A DNA stretch of 64,000 nucleotides from Clonostachys chloroleuca (GCA_037952775.1 JBANAY010000003.1:19468001-19532000), one strand, 5' to 3'. Counted from the stretch's first letter, positions 1 to 11,998 are shown. Numbers and translations are program-made. The notes: a model not told the origin generated them from the letters alone.

Positions 1-1288
1 ATTTTACAGGCTCTATTATAGGGACTTTAAAAGCTCTTTAGAGATCTTTAATAGTATATTTAATAACCTTCTAGCTTAGCTATTACTAGCTCAGATTACT
101 ATAGCCCCTATAGATTAAGCTAATTAGTACCTGGAGGCTCTAAAAGAGGTTTTCCTATAGTAGGCTGAGTACTAATAGAATAATATTAGAGTTACTAAAG
201 CCTCTGGAGACTCCCTAGAGCCTCTAAACCTATAGTTCCTTATAGTAGACCTTCTGGAGGAATAGTATAATAAGAGCTCTTTAGTAGCTAAAGCTACTAA
301 TTACAGGGCTAAATATATTAAAAGACCTGCTAAAAAGAAGCCCTTAAGCTCTAAAAAGATCTCTAAGGGAAAGATCTAATAGAAGGAGTTAAAGCCTAAA
401 GCCCCTGAAGATAAGCTAGCTAAACCTGCTAGTTTTACTCTAGACTATAGTCTAAAAAGCCTTTAAAGTCTACTAGAAGATAGTAATAAAGAGAGCTCCT
501 AGCTAGCCTTTTAGATCTATTAGTTCCCTGAACCTACTGGAATTATAATAGCTCCTATTACTACTAGCTTTAGTAGTTAGGGATATAGACTACTAAATAC
601 CCTTCTATATAATATAAGCTCTATAGTTTACTTAGTAAATAATAAGGTCTATTATAGGGATTATAAAGCTTTAAAATACTCTGAAGTAGGTTTTATTCTT
701 ATAGCTGCTAGTAAGGCCTACTCTAGAGGTATTAGAACTACTATATTTTAAGTTTTAATCTCTCTAAACCCTTTAACCTATAGGGATTTAGAGCTAAAAG
801 AAGCTTTTTTCCTACTTACTCTGGAGATTAATATAGTTAATAGGATAAGATACTATAGTTCAGGGGGTACCCTTCTAAGGTAATAGCTATTTATAGGTAA
901 TAGAACTTACTATAGCCTGCTAAATTTTAAAAAATATAGCTTTTATTTATAGCTAAAGGGGGAAAAGATCCCTAAGCTAATAATACTAAAGGAGCTCTCT
1001 ACTTATACTAGCTATAGCTATCCTATAGAGGTTTAAATTCTCTCTAAAGCCTCTGATTAGGCCCCTGAGGCTCTAGATCTTATAGGGCCTAGTAAGCTTA
1101 CTAAGCCTACTGAATAGCCTACTATAGAGCTTACTAAACCTACTGAATAGTATACTATAACCCCTACTAAGGTCCTTACTTATAAGCTTTTAGAAAGGGA
1201 TTATCCTAACTTTAGTACTAAAGAGGCTCTAAAGTAAGGAACTATTAGTACTATTAAGCCCCTACTATAGGTACCTAAGATCTATAAA
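1..1288 (+). mobile_element. Ty1/copia element alpha, copy 2, 5' part (gag end and protease region), interrupted at 1288
   Basis: This is the left part of a RIP-mutated copia element; its 5' LTR and gag start lie outside the window. It is the reverse complement of about 5040-6420 in copy 1, which shows that the two copies belong to one family. Reading + strand, a Lys-rich stretch (about 310-380) is followed by a protease-like stretch (about 560-1000) containing the string YLVNNKVYYRDYKAL. Numerous in-frame TAG and TAA codons break it. The element continues at 8103 after an antisense copy of the same family inserted at 1288/1289; the 5 bases ATAAA at 1284-1288 recur at 8103-8107. Confidence 0.8.
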
Positions 1289-2057
1289 TTTTAAAAGGTT
1301 AAGGTCTCTAGTATAGGGTAGACTAGCTATAGGGTAAGCTAGATCTAGGGTAAATAAAGCCTATAGGGTAGGCTTTGAAATACTAGAGAAGGATTATTTA
1401 AAAAAGTATAGTAAAAGGTACAGGCTCTATAAGAGAAAATAAAGCTCTATTAGCTATAGGGTAGCTAAGAAAGATAGACTATAGGGTAGATAAAAGAGTA
1501 TATTAGTAACTTATAGAATCTCTATCTAGTAGGGAGGAAGCCCTATACTTATAAGTATTTTCAGATTATAAGGGCTCTAAAGATAATATATTACTTTCTA
1601 TAATACAGGCTTATAACTGCTATAAGGTTCTTATATAGAGGGATATAAGGCTACTAATATAGATACTATAGTAGATATAAAGTCTACTAATATAGCTACT
1701 ATAGTAGTTATAAGGTTTACTAAACTAAGTACTAAGGTTCTTATATAGTAGATATAAGGTCTACTAATATAAGTACTATAGTAGATATAAAGTCTGCTAA
1801 TATAGCTGCTTTAGTATAATATAGGATTACTAGTACAGATACTATAGTAGCTATTATAGTAGTTATAACTACTAATATAATTACTTTAACAGGCAGCTAT
1901 AGTAAGTTAGGCTAGTAGTTTCAGAGGGCTTCTAGCTTTAGAGAGCTCTAAGTTAGTTATTTTATTCCTTCTTACCCTATATTAATCTAAGATTATTTAA
2001 TTAACTAATATAGGGTAATCTGGATCTACCCTATAGTCTATAGGGTAAATCTTAATA
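1289..2057 (-). repeat. 3' LTR of copia alpha copy 1 (769 bp)
   Basis: Matches 7334-8102 in the same orientation and 11999-12767 in reverse; all three are 769 bp. In element orientation it starts TATTAAG, consistent with an original TGTTAAG. The 9-mer TATAGGGTA occurs seven times directly and twice inverted. One inverted/direct pair forms a palindrome at 2027-2047 with 10-bp arms around a single base. Confidence 0.9.
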
Positions 2058-2199
2058 CCCCTTCTGAAGGAAATAACTAGATTAGATCCTTATAGTACTC
2101 TTTCAGGCCTAGTAGGTCTCTGAAGGCTTACTAAAGAGGTATAGTTAGTAGTTTAGTTAGCCTGTTAGCGGGTATAGCCTTAGTTTCTAGGTAGCTAAG

Positions 2200-3950
2200 G
2201 CTTACTAAACCCTCTATAATTTAAACCCTATTATAGTAGAACTTCAGTAGTATATACTTAGTTCTAGTATATAGGGTAGGATTATTACTAGTAGCTATAC
2301 AGCCCTGGTTATTATAGTAGATAGTTATAGAGGTCTTTAGAGGCTGGTTTAGTTCCTTATAGAGCCCTATTAGCTACTATAGCTCTCTGAGAGCCTCTGT
2401 AAGGCTATCTGCTTTAGTCTCTATAGTAGAGAGAGCTATAGTAGTTACTTTCTTAGCTTTCCAGCTGATAGGGCCTCCAGCTAGCTTAAAGAGATACCTA
2501 TCAGTAGATTTACTAGTGGATTTATCCCCTATAAAATTACTATTATAATAGCCTTCTAGAGGCTTATTTAGTAAATAGGCTATAGCTAGGCTTTTAGTAT
2601 CTTTTAGATACTAAAGCAGCTTTTTAGCAGCTTTAAAATAGATTTTATAGGGCTTATATATAGCTTAAGCTAGCTACTAGACTGAAAAGACTATATCAGG
2701 CCTAGTTTAAAGTATTAGATATATTAAAGTCCCTATAATCTGCTGAAATAGCCTGTATTCCAGGGGGTTATAGAGACCTATAGCCTCTATAGCTTCCGCT
2801 ATAAGCCTTATAAGATTAGGCTGTAGAGGTACTAATAGAGGTTTTTCTTTAGTAATCTTAAAGGCCTGTAAAGCCTGTTTAATATACTAAGGTTAAGAGA
2901 GATATAGAGTCTTTTTAGACCTATCTTAATAAATTTAAACCCCTAAGAAGAAGGCTACTAGCCCCTTATCTTCTATAGGGTAAACTCTATAAATTTCCTT
3001 CTTTAGCTTATTAATATAGCTAATTTCAGAGCTTATTATAAAGTAGTTATCTATATAGATTACTATAAAGGTAGTCTTTTTAGTATTATAGAAGACTGCT
3101 AGATCAGAGATTAGGGGGCTAAAGCCTAGAGACCTTAGCAGGGCTTTCAGTACCTCTTACTACTCTCTAGGGAACTGCTTTAAGCTGTATAGGGCTTTTA
3201 GTAGTAGGATAACCTGCTCTTTAGAAGGATTATAGCCCTGAGACTTAGCTATAGTAAGTAATTCAGGGCTTTTCTTTAGTAGTTCCTTTAGGCCTTTAGA
3301 GAGCTTTATATAGAGCCTTTTAGTACGTTTACTATTTAAAAAAGCCCCTATAAAGTTAATCTGTTTAATATTATAGCTATAGATAGCTGCTAGAGCTAAT
3401 AGCAGCTGCTAGGTTGGAGGGATAGCTGTAGAAGTAAAAGTCTTACTATAATCTAGGCCTTCTACCTGTAAAAACCCTCTAATAATAAGCCTAGCCTTAT
3501 ATTTTAGCAGCTTATTATAGGGGTTAAGTTTCAGCTTTAGTACCTGCCTATAGCTTAGAGCTCTATAGCCCTTAGGTAGATCTTTTAGTACTATAAAGGT
3601 AAAGGTTCCAGTATATATTAGCTGCTTAAGCTTACTAAAGATAGCCTGTAGCTAGGGCTCTTTCTCTTTTAGTAGCAGCTATAGTACCTCTTTCTAGCTA
3701 TTAGGCTCTAGCGAGAGCTAGGCCTTAATATATATTATAGTACTTACTTAGTATACTATAGCGGTTACCTATACCCAGTTAGATAGGTCTATTAGATTAT
3801 CTGTAGGCTCTGTATTAGGCCTTAGCTTACTAGGTTAGTATACTATAGCTAGCAGAGTTTCAGGCTCTAAAGACCCTGTAGCTTCAGAGACTTTAGGCTC
3901 TTGAGGCTCTGAAGCAGGTACTATAGCTAGCGGTATTTCGAGCTTTTAGA
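2200..3950 (-). pseudogene. copia alpha copy 1 reverse transcriptase and RNase H, broken
   Basis: Minus-strand translation shows copia RT landmarks: a degenerate counterpart of the IDFIGAFLN motif (about 3325-3380) and a YVDD-box equivalent reading YIDNYF (about 3037-3072), with the second Asp as Asn. The RNase H part (about 2400-2480) reads GPISWKAKK followed by ALSTIE. Here the Trp codon TGG (2461-2463) is intact, while copy 2 has TAG at the same place. Other in-frame stops rule out function. Confidence 0.8.
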
Positions 3951-3999
3951 GGGGCTATTGTAGCAGCTCCTATAGTAGCTGTTATAGTAGCTCTAGCGG

Positions 4000-5030
4000 C
4001 TCTTGAGTCTCTTTTATATACTCTATTTCCTCTATTTCCCCTTCTAAAGGTCTTAAGAGAGGTAGGTTTTACAGCTATAAGCCCTGTTTTATAGGGTCTA
4101 TATCCTTTAAAATCCTTAGATAAGAGGTCTTAGTAACTAGCCTCTTCTGTAGGATATAGATCTAATAGATTTTAGAGCCTAGGAGTACTAAAACTCGCTC
4201 TGAGATAGTTCTAGAGGCTAATTTAGTAGCTTTAGCCTACTGTTCAGGATAAATAAAGGCTTTACAGTAGGCTCTAATAGCCTTATAGGCCTGAAAATTA
4301 GACCTAAAGAGGGTTCTAAGCTTTAGCTCTTAAAGAAATAGCTATTACAGGGGTAAATTACAGTTGCTAATAGCAGTATAATTAACTAACTAAAGAACCC
4401 CTGGAAGGATATAATACTAGAGGTATAGTAGGAGCTTAGACTACTATAAAATAGCCCTAAGCCTATTTATTAGTACTCTAATAGAGTACTTAGTAAGCTT
4501 ATTTTACTAGTAAATATAGAGACTTAAGGTACTAAAGGTAGTACCTTTAGCAGCTAGCTAATCTACTAAATTCCTTATAATTTCTCTACTATTAAAGTAA
4601 AATTTAGCAGGATAGTACTTATAGTAGTTATATAGGCTCTAGTAGAAGCTTTAAATAGTAGTTACTATAGTAGTTCCTTCCTTATTAAGGAGGAGAATAA
4701 CTTATCTATAGTAGGTTTTTCTATCTACTAATATAAGCCCTATAAGCCTTCTATTATATAGTATAGGCTTAAGATAGAAGGTATCCTCTTCTATAGAGTC
4801 TAGAGCTCTAGGTGGATCAGGGATAGCTATATATACTGGAAGCCTGTAGCTTTTAGTACTAATATAGGCTAAATAGAGGAAATCTTCCTCTCTTATAGAG
4901 CTAAAATTAGAAAGACCTTCTGTAATTTTAGTAGTCTTCTTTAGTAACTAAAGCTCTAAGTGCTCTAGCTATATATACTAAATACCTACTAATTATAGTA
5001 GGTCTTTATAGGTCTTAGGTATCTATAGTA
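4000..5030 (-). pseudogene. copia alpha copy 1 integrase, broken
   Basis: Reverse complement of the integrase stretch of copy 2 (8103-9000). The translation gives a degenerate counterpart of the copia SPEQNG catalytic neighbourhood near 4490-4530, then a region resembling the C-terminal part of copia integrases. Frames are interrupted by TAA and TAG. Boundaries are approximate. Confidence 0.65.
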
Positions 5031-7333
5031 GGGGCTTAATAGTACTAATAGTTCCTTACTTTAGAGCTTCTTTAGTACTAAAGTCAGGATTATCTCTTTC
5101 TGAAGGCTTATAAGTAAGGACCTTAGTAGGGGTTTTAGTATACTATTCAGCGGGCTTAGTAAGCTCTATAGTAGGCTGTTTAGTAGGCTTAGTAAGCTTA
5201 CTAGGCCCTGTAAGATCTAGGGCCTCAGGGGCCTAATTAGAGGCCTTAGAGGGAATTTAAACCTCTATTATATATTATTTAGTAGGTTTAGTAAACTTAC
5301 TAGGCCCTATAAAGTCTAGAGCCTTAGGGGCCTATTCAGAGGCCTTAGAAGAGATTTAAACCTCTATAGGGTAGCTATAGCTAGTATAGGCAGAGGGCTC
5401 CTTTAGTATTATTAGCTTAGGGGTTTTTTCCCTCTTTAGCTATAGATAAAAGCTATATTTTTTAAAGTTCAGTAGGCTATAGTAAGTTCTATTACCTATA
5501 AATAGTTATTATCTTAGAAGAGTATCCCCTGAATTATAGTATCTTATCCTACTAACTATATTAGTCTCTAGGATAGATAGGAAAAGAGTTTCTTTTAACT
5601 CTAAATCTCTATAGATTAAGGGGTTTTAAGAGATTAGAACTTAAAATATAGTAATTCTAATACCTCTAGAGTAGGCCTTACTAGTAGCTATAAAAATAAA
5701 GCCTACTTTAGAGTATTTTAGAGCTTTATAATCCCTATAGTAAGCTTTATTATTTACTAAGTAAACTATAGAGCTTATATTATATAGAAGGGTATTTAGT
5801 AATCTATATCTCTAACTGCTAAAGCTAGTAGTAATAGGAGCTGCTATAATTCTAGCGGGTTCAGGGGACTAATAGATCTAGAAGGCTGGCTAAGGGCTCT
5901 CTTTATTACTATCTTCTAGCGGGCTTTAAAGGCTTTCCAGGCTATAGCCTAGGGTAAAACTAGTAGGTTTAGCTAGCTTATCTTTAGAGGCTTTAGGCTT
6001 TAACCCCTTCTATTAAGTCTTTTCTTTAGAGATCTTTTTAGAGCTTAAGGGCTTCTTTTTAATAGGTCTTTTAGTATATTTAGCCCTGTAATTAGTAGCT
6101 TTAGCTACTAAAGAGCTCTTATTATACTATTCCTCTAGAAGGTTTACTATAAGGAACTATAGGTTCAGAGGCTCTAGGGAGCCTCTAGAGGCTTTAGTAA
6201 CTCTAATATTATTCTATTAGTACTCAGCCTACTGTAGGAAGACCTCTTTTAGAGCCTCCAGGTACTAATTAGCTTAATCTATAGGGGCTATAGTAACCTG
6301 AGCTAGTAATAGCCTAGCTAGAAGGTTTTTAAATATACTATTAAAGGCCTCTAAAGAGCTTTTAAAGTTCCTATAATAGAGCCTGTAAAATTAGGTATAT
6401 AGATAGCTGTACTAAATTTTAGTACTATAAGAGAACTATTTAACTAGTAACTTATAGATCTCTATAGGGGAGGTTTACTAAGTTATAGTAGCTTATAAAC
6501 TCTCTGTATAGCTATCTTTTAATAATATAAGTAAAATAGCCTAGTCCAGGTCTAATAGCTACTGGGCTATAGTAGGTTCTACTATAAATAATAGTAAACT
6601 AAGAGCTCTAAATTAAATCTCTAGGGCCTGTTTCTACTAATTAAAGTTATAAGACCTCTGTAATTTAGAGGCTTTAGGGAACTTATAGACCCTTTTATTA
6701 AAATCCTTAATAATAGAGTCTTTAAAGACTCTAGTTAGAGAGTTAGAGCTTTAAAAGCCCTATAAGCTAGACTATTATAAAGCCTAACTGCTCTATAGGT
6801 TAGTATTAGTAGTACTGGAAGCTTATTAACTAGTACTAATAGTACTAGGGGTCTACTATAATTATAGTAGGTTTATAGTAGCTATTAGCTACTAAAGGGT
6901 TTACTATATAGTAATAATAGCTTTAGTAGTATTTAGATTCTAAAAGCTCTAAGTAATAGTAATACTTTCTACTATAGAGCCTGAAGGAATAGTACTAGTA
7001 GTACTAAAATTAACTAATTAATTAGCTATAGTAGTAGTACTAGCTATTAGAATAGTACTAGTAGTACTAAAAGTAATTAATTAGCTGGGTATAGTAGTAG
7101 TACTAGCTATTAGAATAGCTACTAAAGAAAGATAAGTTTTAGTATCTTTAGGGGCTGATCCCTCTATATAACTATCTTTATTAGCTATTTTAGGTCTTCT
7201 TTAGTAAAGGAAGCTACTAAGATCTAGGCTAAGGTATAGGGTAAGTATATAACTTTCCTAGTATAGGGTAAGAACTCTTAATTCTAAGATAAAGCTCTTT
7301 TTTATAAGATAGAGCTCTTCCAGGCTTATAATC
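5031..7333 (-). pseudogene. copia alpha copy 1 gag and protease region, broken
   Basis: Minus-strand region between the 5' LTR and integrase. About 5040-6420 is the inverted counterpart of 1-1288. Protease-like sequence lies at about 5500-5880 and gag upstream of it. Around 6820-7100 are several diverged repeats rich in AGTACTA and TTAGCTA words. No open frame longer than a few dozen codons survives. Confidence 0.6.
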
Positions 7334-8102
7334 TTTTAAAAGATTAAGGTCTCTAGTATAGGGTAGACCAGCTATAGGGTAAGCTAGATCTAGGGTAGAT
7401 AAAGCCTATAGAGTAAGCTTTAAAATACTAGAGAAGGATTATTTAAAAAAGTATAGTAGAAAATATAGGCTCTATAAGAGAAAATAAAGCTCTATTAGCT
7501 ATAGGGTAGCTAAGAAAGATAGACTATAGGGTAGATAAAAGAGTATATTAGTAACTTATAGAATCTCTATCTAGTAGGGAGGAAGCCCTGTACTTATAGG
7601 TATTTCTAAACTATAAGAGCTCTAAAGATAATATATTGCTTTCTATAATATAAGCTTATAATTATTATAAAGTTCTTATATAGAGGGATATAAGGCTATT
7701 AATATAGATACTATAGCGGATATAAAGTCTGCTAATATAGCTACTATAGTAGTTATAAGGTTTACTAAACTAAGTACTAAGGTTCTTATATAGTAGATAT
7801 AAGGTCTACTAATATAAATACTATAGTAGATATAAAGTCTGCTAATATAGCTGCTTTAGTATAATATAGGATTGCTAGTATAGATACTATAGCAGCTATT
7901 ATAGCAGTTATAACTGCTAATATAATTACCCTAATAGGCAGCTATAGTAGGTTAGGCTAATAGCTTTAAAGAGCTTCTAGCTTTAGAGAGCTCTAAGTTA
8001 GTTATTTTATTCCTCCTTACCCTATATTAATCTAAGATTATTTAATTAACTGATATAGGGTAATCTGGATCTACCCTATAGTCTATAGGGTAAATCTTAA
8101 TA
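7334..8102 (-). repeat. 5' LTR of copia alpha copy 1 (769 bp)
   Basis: Partner of the LTR at 1289-2057 and of equal length, differing mainly by transitions. It contains the same TATAGGGTA motifs and the same 21-bp palindrome at 8072-8092. Its right edge is fixed by the target duplication ATAAA at 8103-8107. Confidence 0.9.
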
Positions 8103-8159
8103 ATAAAGACCTACTATAATTAGTAGGTATTTAGTATATATAGCTAGAGTACTTAGGGC

Positions 8160-9588
8160 TTTAGTTACTGAAGAAGACTATTAAAATTATAGAAGATCTT
8201 TCTAATTTTAGCTCTATAAGAGAGGAAGATTTCCTCTATTTAGCTTATATTAGTACTAAAAACTATAGGTTTCTAGTATATATAACTATCCCTGATCTAT
8301 CTAGAGCTCTAGACTCTATAGAAGGGGATACCTTCTATCTTAAGTTTATACTATATAATAGAAGGCCTATAGGGCTTATATTAGTAGATAGAAAAACCTG
8401 CTATAGATAGATTATTCTCCTTCCTAATAAGGAAGGAATTACTATAGTAACTACTATTTAAAGCTTCTACTAGGGCCTATATAACTACTATAAGTACTAT
8501 CCTGCTAAATTTTACTTTAATAGTAGAGAAATTATAAGGGATTTAGTAGATTAGCTAGCTGCTAAAGGTACTGCCTTTAGTACCTTAAGCCCCTATATTT
8601 ACTAGTAAAATAAGCTTACTGAGTACTCTATTAGAGTACTAATAAATAGGCTTAGGGTTATTTTATAGTAATCTAAGCTCCTACTATACCTTTAGTATTA
8701 TATCCTTCCAGGGGTCCTTTAGTTAGTTAACTGTACTACTATTAGTAACTGTAATTTACCCCTATAATAGCTATTTCTTTAAGAGCTAGAGCCTGGAACC
8801 CTCTTTAGGTCTAATTTTCAGGCCTATAAGGCTATTAGAGCTTACTATAAAGCCTTTATTTATTCTGAATAGCAGGCTAAGGCTATTAAATTAGCCCCTA
8901 GAACTATCTTAGGGTAAATTTTAGTACTCTTAGGCTCTAAGATATATTAGATCTATATCCTATAGAAGAGGCTAGTTACTAAGACCTCTTATCTAAGGAT
9001 TTTAGAGGATATAGGCTCTATAAAATAGGGTTTATAACTGTAAAACCTACCTCTTTTAAGACCTTTAGAAGGGGAAATAGAGGAAATAGAGTATATAAAA
9101 GAGACTTAAGAGCTGCTAGAGCTGCTATAACAGCTGCTACAGGAGCTGCTATAACAGCTGCTATAGGAGCTACAGGAGCTGCTATAACAGCTGCTATAGG
9201 AGCTACAGGAGCTGCTATAATAGCTACTACAGGAGCTACTAGAGCTGCTATAATAGCCCCTCTAAGAGCTCAAAATACCGCTGGCTATAGTACCTGCTTC
9301 AGAGCCTTAAGAGCCTGAAGCCTCTGAAGCTATAGAGCCTTTAGAGCTTAAAACCCTACTAGCTATAGTATATTAACCTAGTAAGCTAAGGCTTAATATA
9401 GAGCCTATAGGTAATCTAATAGACCTATCTAACTAGGTATAAGTAACTGCTATAGTATACTAAGTAAGTACTATAATATATACTAAAGCCTGGCTCTTAC
9501 TAGAGCCTAATAGCTGGAAAGAGATACTATAGCTGCTACTAAAAGAGAAAGAGCTCTAGCTATAAGCTATCTTTAGCGAGCTTGAGTA
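8160..9588 (+). pseudogene. copia alpha copy 2 integrase, broken
   Basis: Around 8590-8635 the translation reads a degenerate copia integrase catalytic segment (SPYIYQ with an in-frame stop, then NKLTEYSIRVLINR). About 8770-8960 resembles the integrase C-terminal part. In 9110-9260 an Ala/Thr-codon-rich stretch repeats AGCTGCTATAACAG-like units several times. The solo-LTR insertion cuts the frame at 9589. Confidence 0.65.
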
Positions 9589-9660
9589 GTTAATGTTGAA
9601 TTGAGAGACTATAGCTACTATAAGTTAGTGACCGTATCGCTATAAGTTAGCGGTTGCAAC

Positions 9661-9729
9661 CACTAACTGTTAGCGATCGTAGCCACTGACTGTTAGCGAT
9701 CGCGGCCACTAACTGTTAGCGATCGCTAT
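9661..9729. repeat. Three tandem 23-bp units inside solo LTR F1
   Basis: Units at 9661-9683, 9684-9706 and 9707-9729 share CACTRACTGTTAGCGATCG and differ in their last bases. The other copy (F2) has only two units (60478-60500, 60501-60523), so unit number varies between copies. Confidence 0.85.
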
Positions 9730-9749
9730 CCCCTGTAACAACTAGCCAA

Positions 9750-9791
9750 TAGCGGTTGCAGCCACTGTGGGTCAGTGGCTACAGGCCGCTA
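9750..9791. other. Hairpin-forming inverted repeat in solo LTR F1
   Basis: Outer arms TAGCGG (9750-9755) and CCGCTA (9786-9791) enclose an 8-bp inner stem AGCCACTG / CAGTGGCT (9760-9767, 9773-9780) with a 5-base loop. The corresponding place in F2 (60590-60631) can also fold. Confidence 0.6.
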
Positions 9792-10433
9792 TAACCGCTA
9801 CGGCTTAGCGGGCTCCAGTTCCTCTTTAGGGCTAGGAGCGTCAGCAGCGTTATTTATAGGTTATTAGGCTATATTAGCCTAAATAAGGGTCTAGAAAATT
9901 CAGGAAAAATCTGAGTAACTTCTAGTAGCCTAACCTATACCTAAGCTACCCTATAACTAACCTACCCTAGATTAGATCTTAGATCTTAGATATCTCCTTC
10001 AGCTTTAAAGATAAGATATCTAATATCTATACTTAACTGATCAGCTTAACTAGCTCTTTCAGATAAAAGTAGGTCTTAAAAAGGTTATATATATCTGTCT
10101 TATGGTTTGGTAGTTATAAGTTGATTTTTTAGATTTCCTATAGTAATAAATTTTGCGGAAAATCAAAAGTAGCCCGGGAAGCTGCTATAGCGGGTTTTAG
10201 AGTAGTTTTTAGTCGGTAGGCCTATGAGAGAAATTGGTATATTTTTCCGGTTCCTCTCACCAAAATAAGATTCTTTTACGCTATAAAATGCACTATAAAC
10301 CGACTTTCTAGTATAAAATTTAACTAAGTTATAGAGAAGTGTTCACTATAAGTTAGAAGCTAAATTTTCTGCTGCTGCTAGTTATAGCGGTCTCAAGGCC
10401 TAATATACCTTGTAGGCTACTGTAATTTCAACA

Positions 10434-11990
10434 GTTAATATATACTGGAACCTTCGCCTTTATAGTATTAAAAGATCTACCTAAGGGCTATAGAGCCCTA
10501 AGTTATAGGTAGGTACTAAAGCTGAAATTTAACCCCTATAATAAGCTGCTAAAATATAAAGCTAGGCTTATTATTAGAGGGTTCTTATAGGTAGAAGGCC
10601 TAGATTATAGTAAGACTTTTACTTCTATAGTTATCCCTCTAACCTGGCAGCTGCTATTAGCTCTAGCAGCTATCTATAGCTATAATATTAAATAGATTAA
10701 CTTTATAGGGGCCTTTTTAAATAGTAAACTTACTAAAAGGCTCTATATAAAGCTCCCTGAAGGTCTGAAGGAACTGCTGAAGAAAAGCCTAGAATTACTT
10801 ACTATAGCTAAGTCTTAGGGCTATAACCCTTCTAAAGAGCAGGTTATCCTACTGCTAAAAGCCCTATACAGCCTGAAGTAATCCCCTAGAGAGTAGTAAG
10901 AGGTACTAAAAGCTCTGCTAAGGTCTTTAGGCTTTAGCCCCCTAATCTCTGATCTAGCAGTCTTCTATAATACTAAAAAGGCTATCTTTATAGTAATCTA
11001 TATAGATAACTATCTTATAATAGGTTCTGAAATTAGCTATATTAATAAGCTAAAGAAAGAAATTTATAGGGTTTACTCTATAGAAGATAAGGGGCTAGTA
11101 GCCTTCTTCTTAGGGGTTTAAATCTACTAAGATAGGTCTAAAAAGACTCTATATCTCTCTTAACCTTAGTATATTAAATAAGTATTATAAGCCTTTAAGA
11201 TTACTAAAGAAAAACCTCTATTAGTACCCCTATAGTTTAATCTTATAAGGTTTATAGCAGAAGCTATAGAAGCTATAGGCCTCTGTAACCCCTTAGAATA
11301 TAGGTTATTCCAGTAGATTATAGGGATTTTAATATATCTAATACTTTAAACTAGACCTAATATAGCCTTTTTAGTATAGTAGCTAGCCCAGGCTATATAT
11401 AAGCCCTATAAAATTTACCTTAAAACTGCTAAAAAGCTTCTATAGTATCTAAAAGGTACTAAAAGCCTAGCTATAGTCTATTTACTAAATAAGCCTCTAG
11501 AAAGCTATTATAATAGTAATTTTACAGGGGATAAATCTACTAGTAAATCTACTTATAGGTATCTCTTTAAGCTAGCTAGAGACCCTATTAGCTAGAAAGC
11601 TAAGAAAGTAATTACTATAGCTCTCTCTACTATAGAGGCTGAAGTAGATAGTTTTATAGAGGCTCTTAGAGAGCTATAGTAGCTAATAGGGTTCTATAAG
11701 GAGCTAAACCAGTCTCTAAAAACCTCTGTAACTATCTACTATAATAACTAGAGCTATATAGCTACTAGTAATAACCCTACTCTATATACTAGAACTAAGT
11801 ATATACTACTAAAGTTCTACTATAATAGGGTTTAAATTATAGAGAGTTTAGTAAGCTTTAGCTATCTAGAAACTAAGGTTATACCTACTAATAAGCTAAC
11901 TAAACTACTAACTATACCTTTTTAATAGGTCTTTAGAGAGCTACTAGGTCTAAAAGAGTACTATAAGGATCTAATCTAGTTATTTCCTTT
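10434..11990 (+). pseudogene. copia alpha copy 2 reverse transcriptase and RNase H, broken
   Basis: Translation shows copia RT landmarks: IDFIGAFLNSKLTKRLYIKLPEG (about 10695-10765, shown only in part by the sequence quality), YSLK followed by a stop and SPRE (about 10870-10895), and IVIYIDNYLIIG as the YVDD box (about 10990-11030). RNase H follows with NFTGDKSTSKSTYRYLFKLA (about 11516-11580). At 11593-11595 the Trp codon conserved in copy 1 is TAG. Several other Gln and Trp positions are also stops. Confidence 0.85.
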
Positions 11991-11998
11991 AGAAGGGG

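Larger units (their letters stand above)
1289..8102 (-). mobile_element. Ty1/copia element alpha, copy 1: complete, RIP-mutated, nested in copy 2
   Basis: A complete LTR retrotransposon of 6814 bp. Two 769-bp direct repeats (1289-2057 and 7334-8102) bound it, and the 5-bp duplication ATAAA (1284-1288, 8103-8107) flanks it. Coding order on the minus strand is gag, protease, integrase, reverse transcriptase, RNase H. Integrase before RT is the Ty1/copia order. All frames contain stop codons. It is inserted antisense in another copy of its own family, and the host copy resumes exactly at 8103. Confidence 0.9.
9594..10433. mobile_element. Solo LTR of an unidentified retrotransposon, 840 bp, copy F1
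   Basis: Interrupts copia alpha copy 2 between integrase and RT. Its termini are TGTTGAA and TTCAACA, and the 5-bp duplication GTTAA (9589-9593, 10434-10438) flanks it. TG...CA ends with a 5-bp duplication and no coding interior indicate a solo LTR. Much of it (9594-9860, 10100-10270) keeps CA, TG and CG dinucleotides, so it is far less mutated than its host. A second copy, split by a gypsy element, lies at 52988-53017 plus 60436-61274. Confidence 0.85.

Noticed and set aside
1289..2057. TATAGGGTA clusters as a real telomere relic
   Set aside because: The motifs are dispersed, not tandem, and occur at identical positions in three LTRs, so they belong to the transposon.
10030..10100. Possible tRNA-like box in solo LTR F1
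   Set aside because: No A-box and B-box pair with tRNA spacing and no cloverleaf stems were found.
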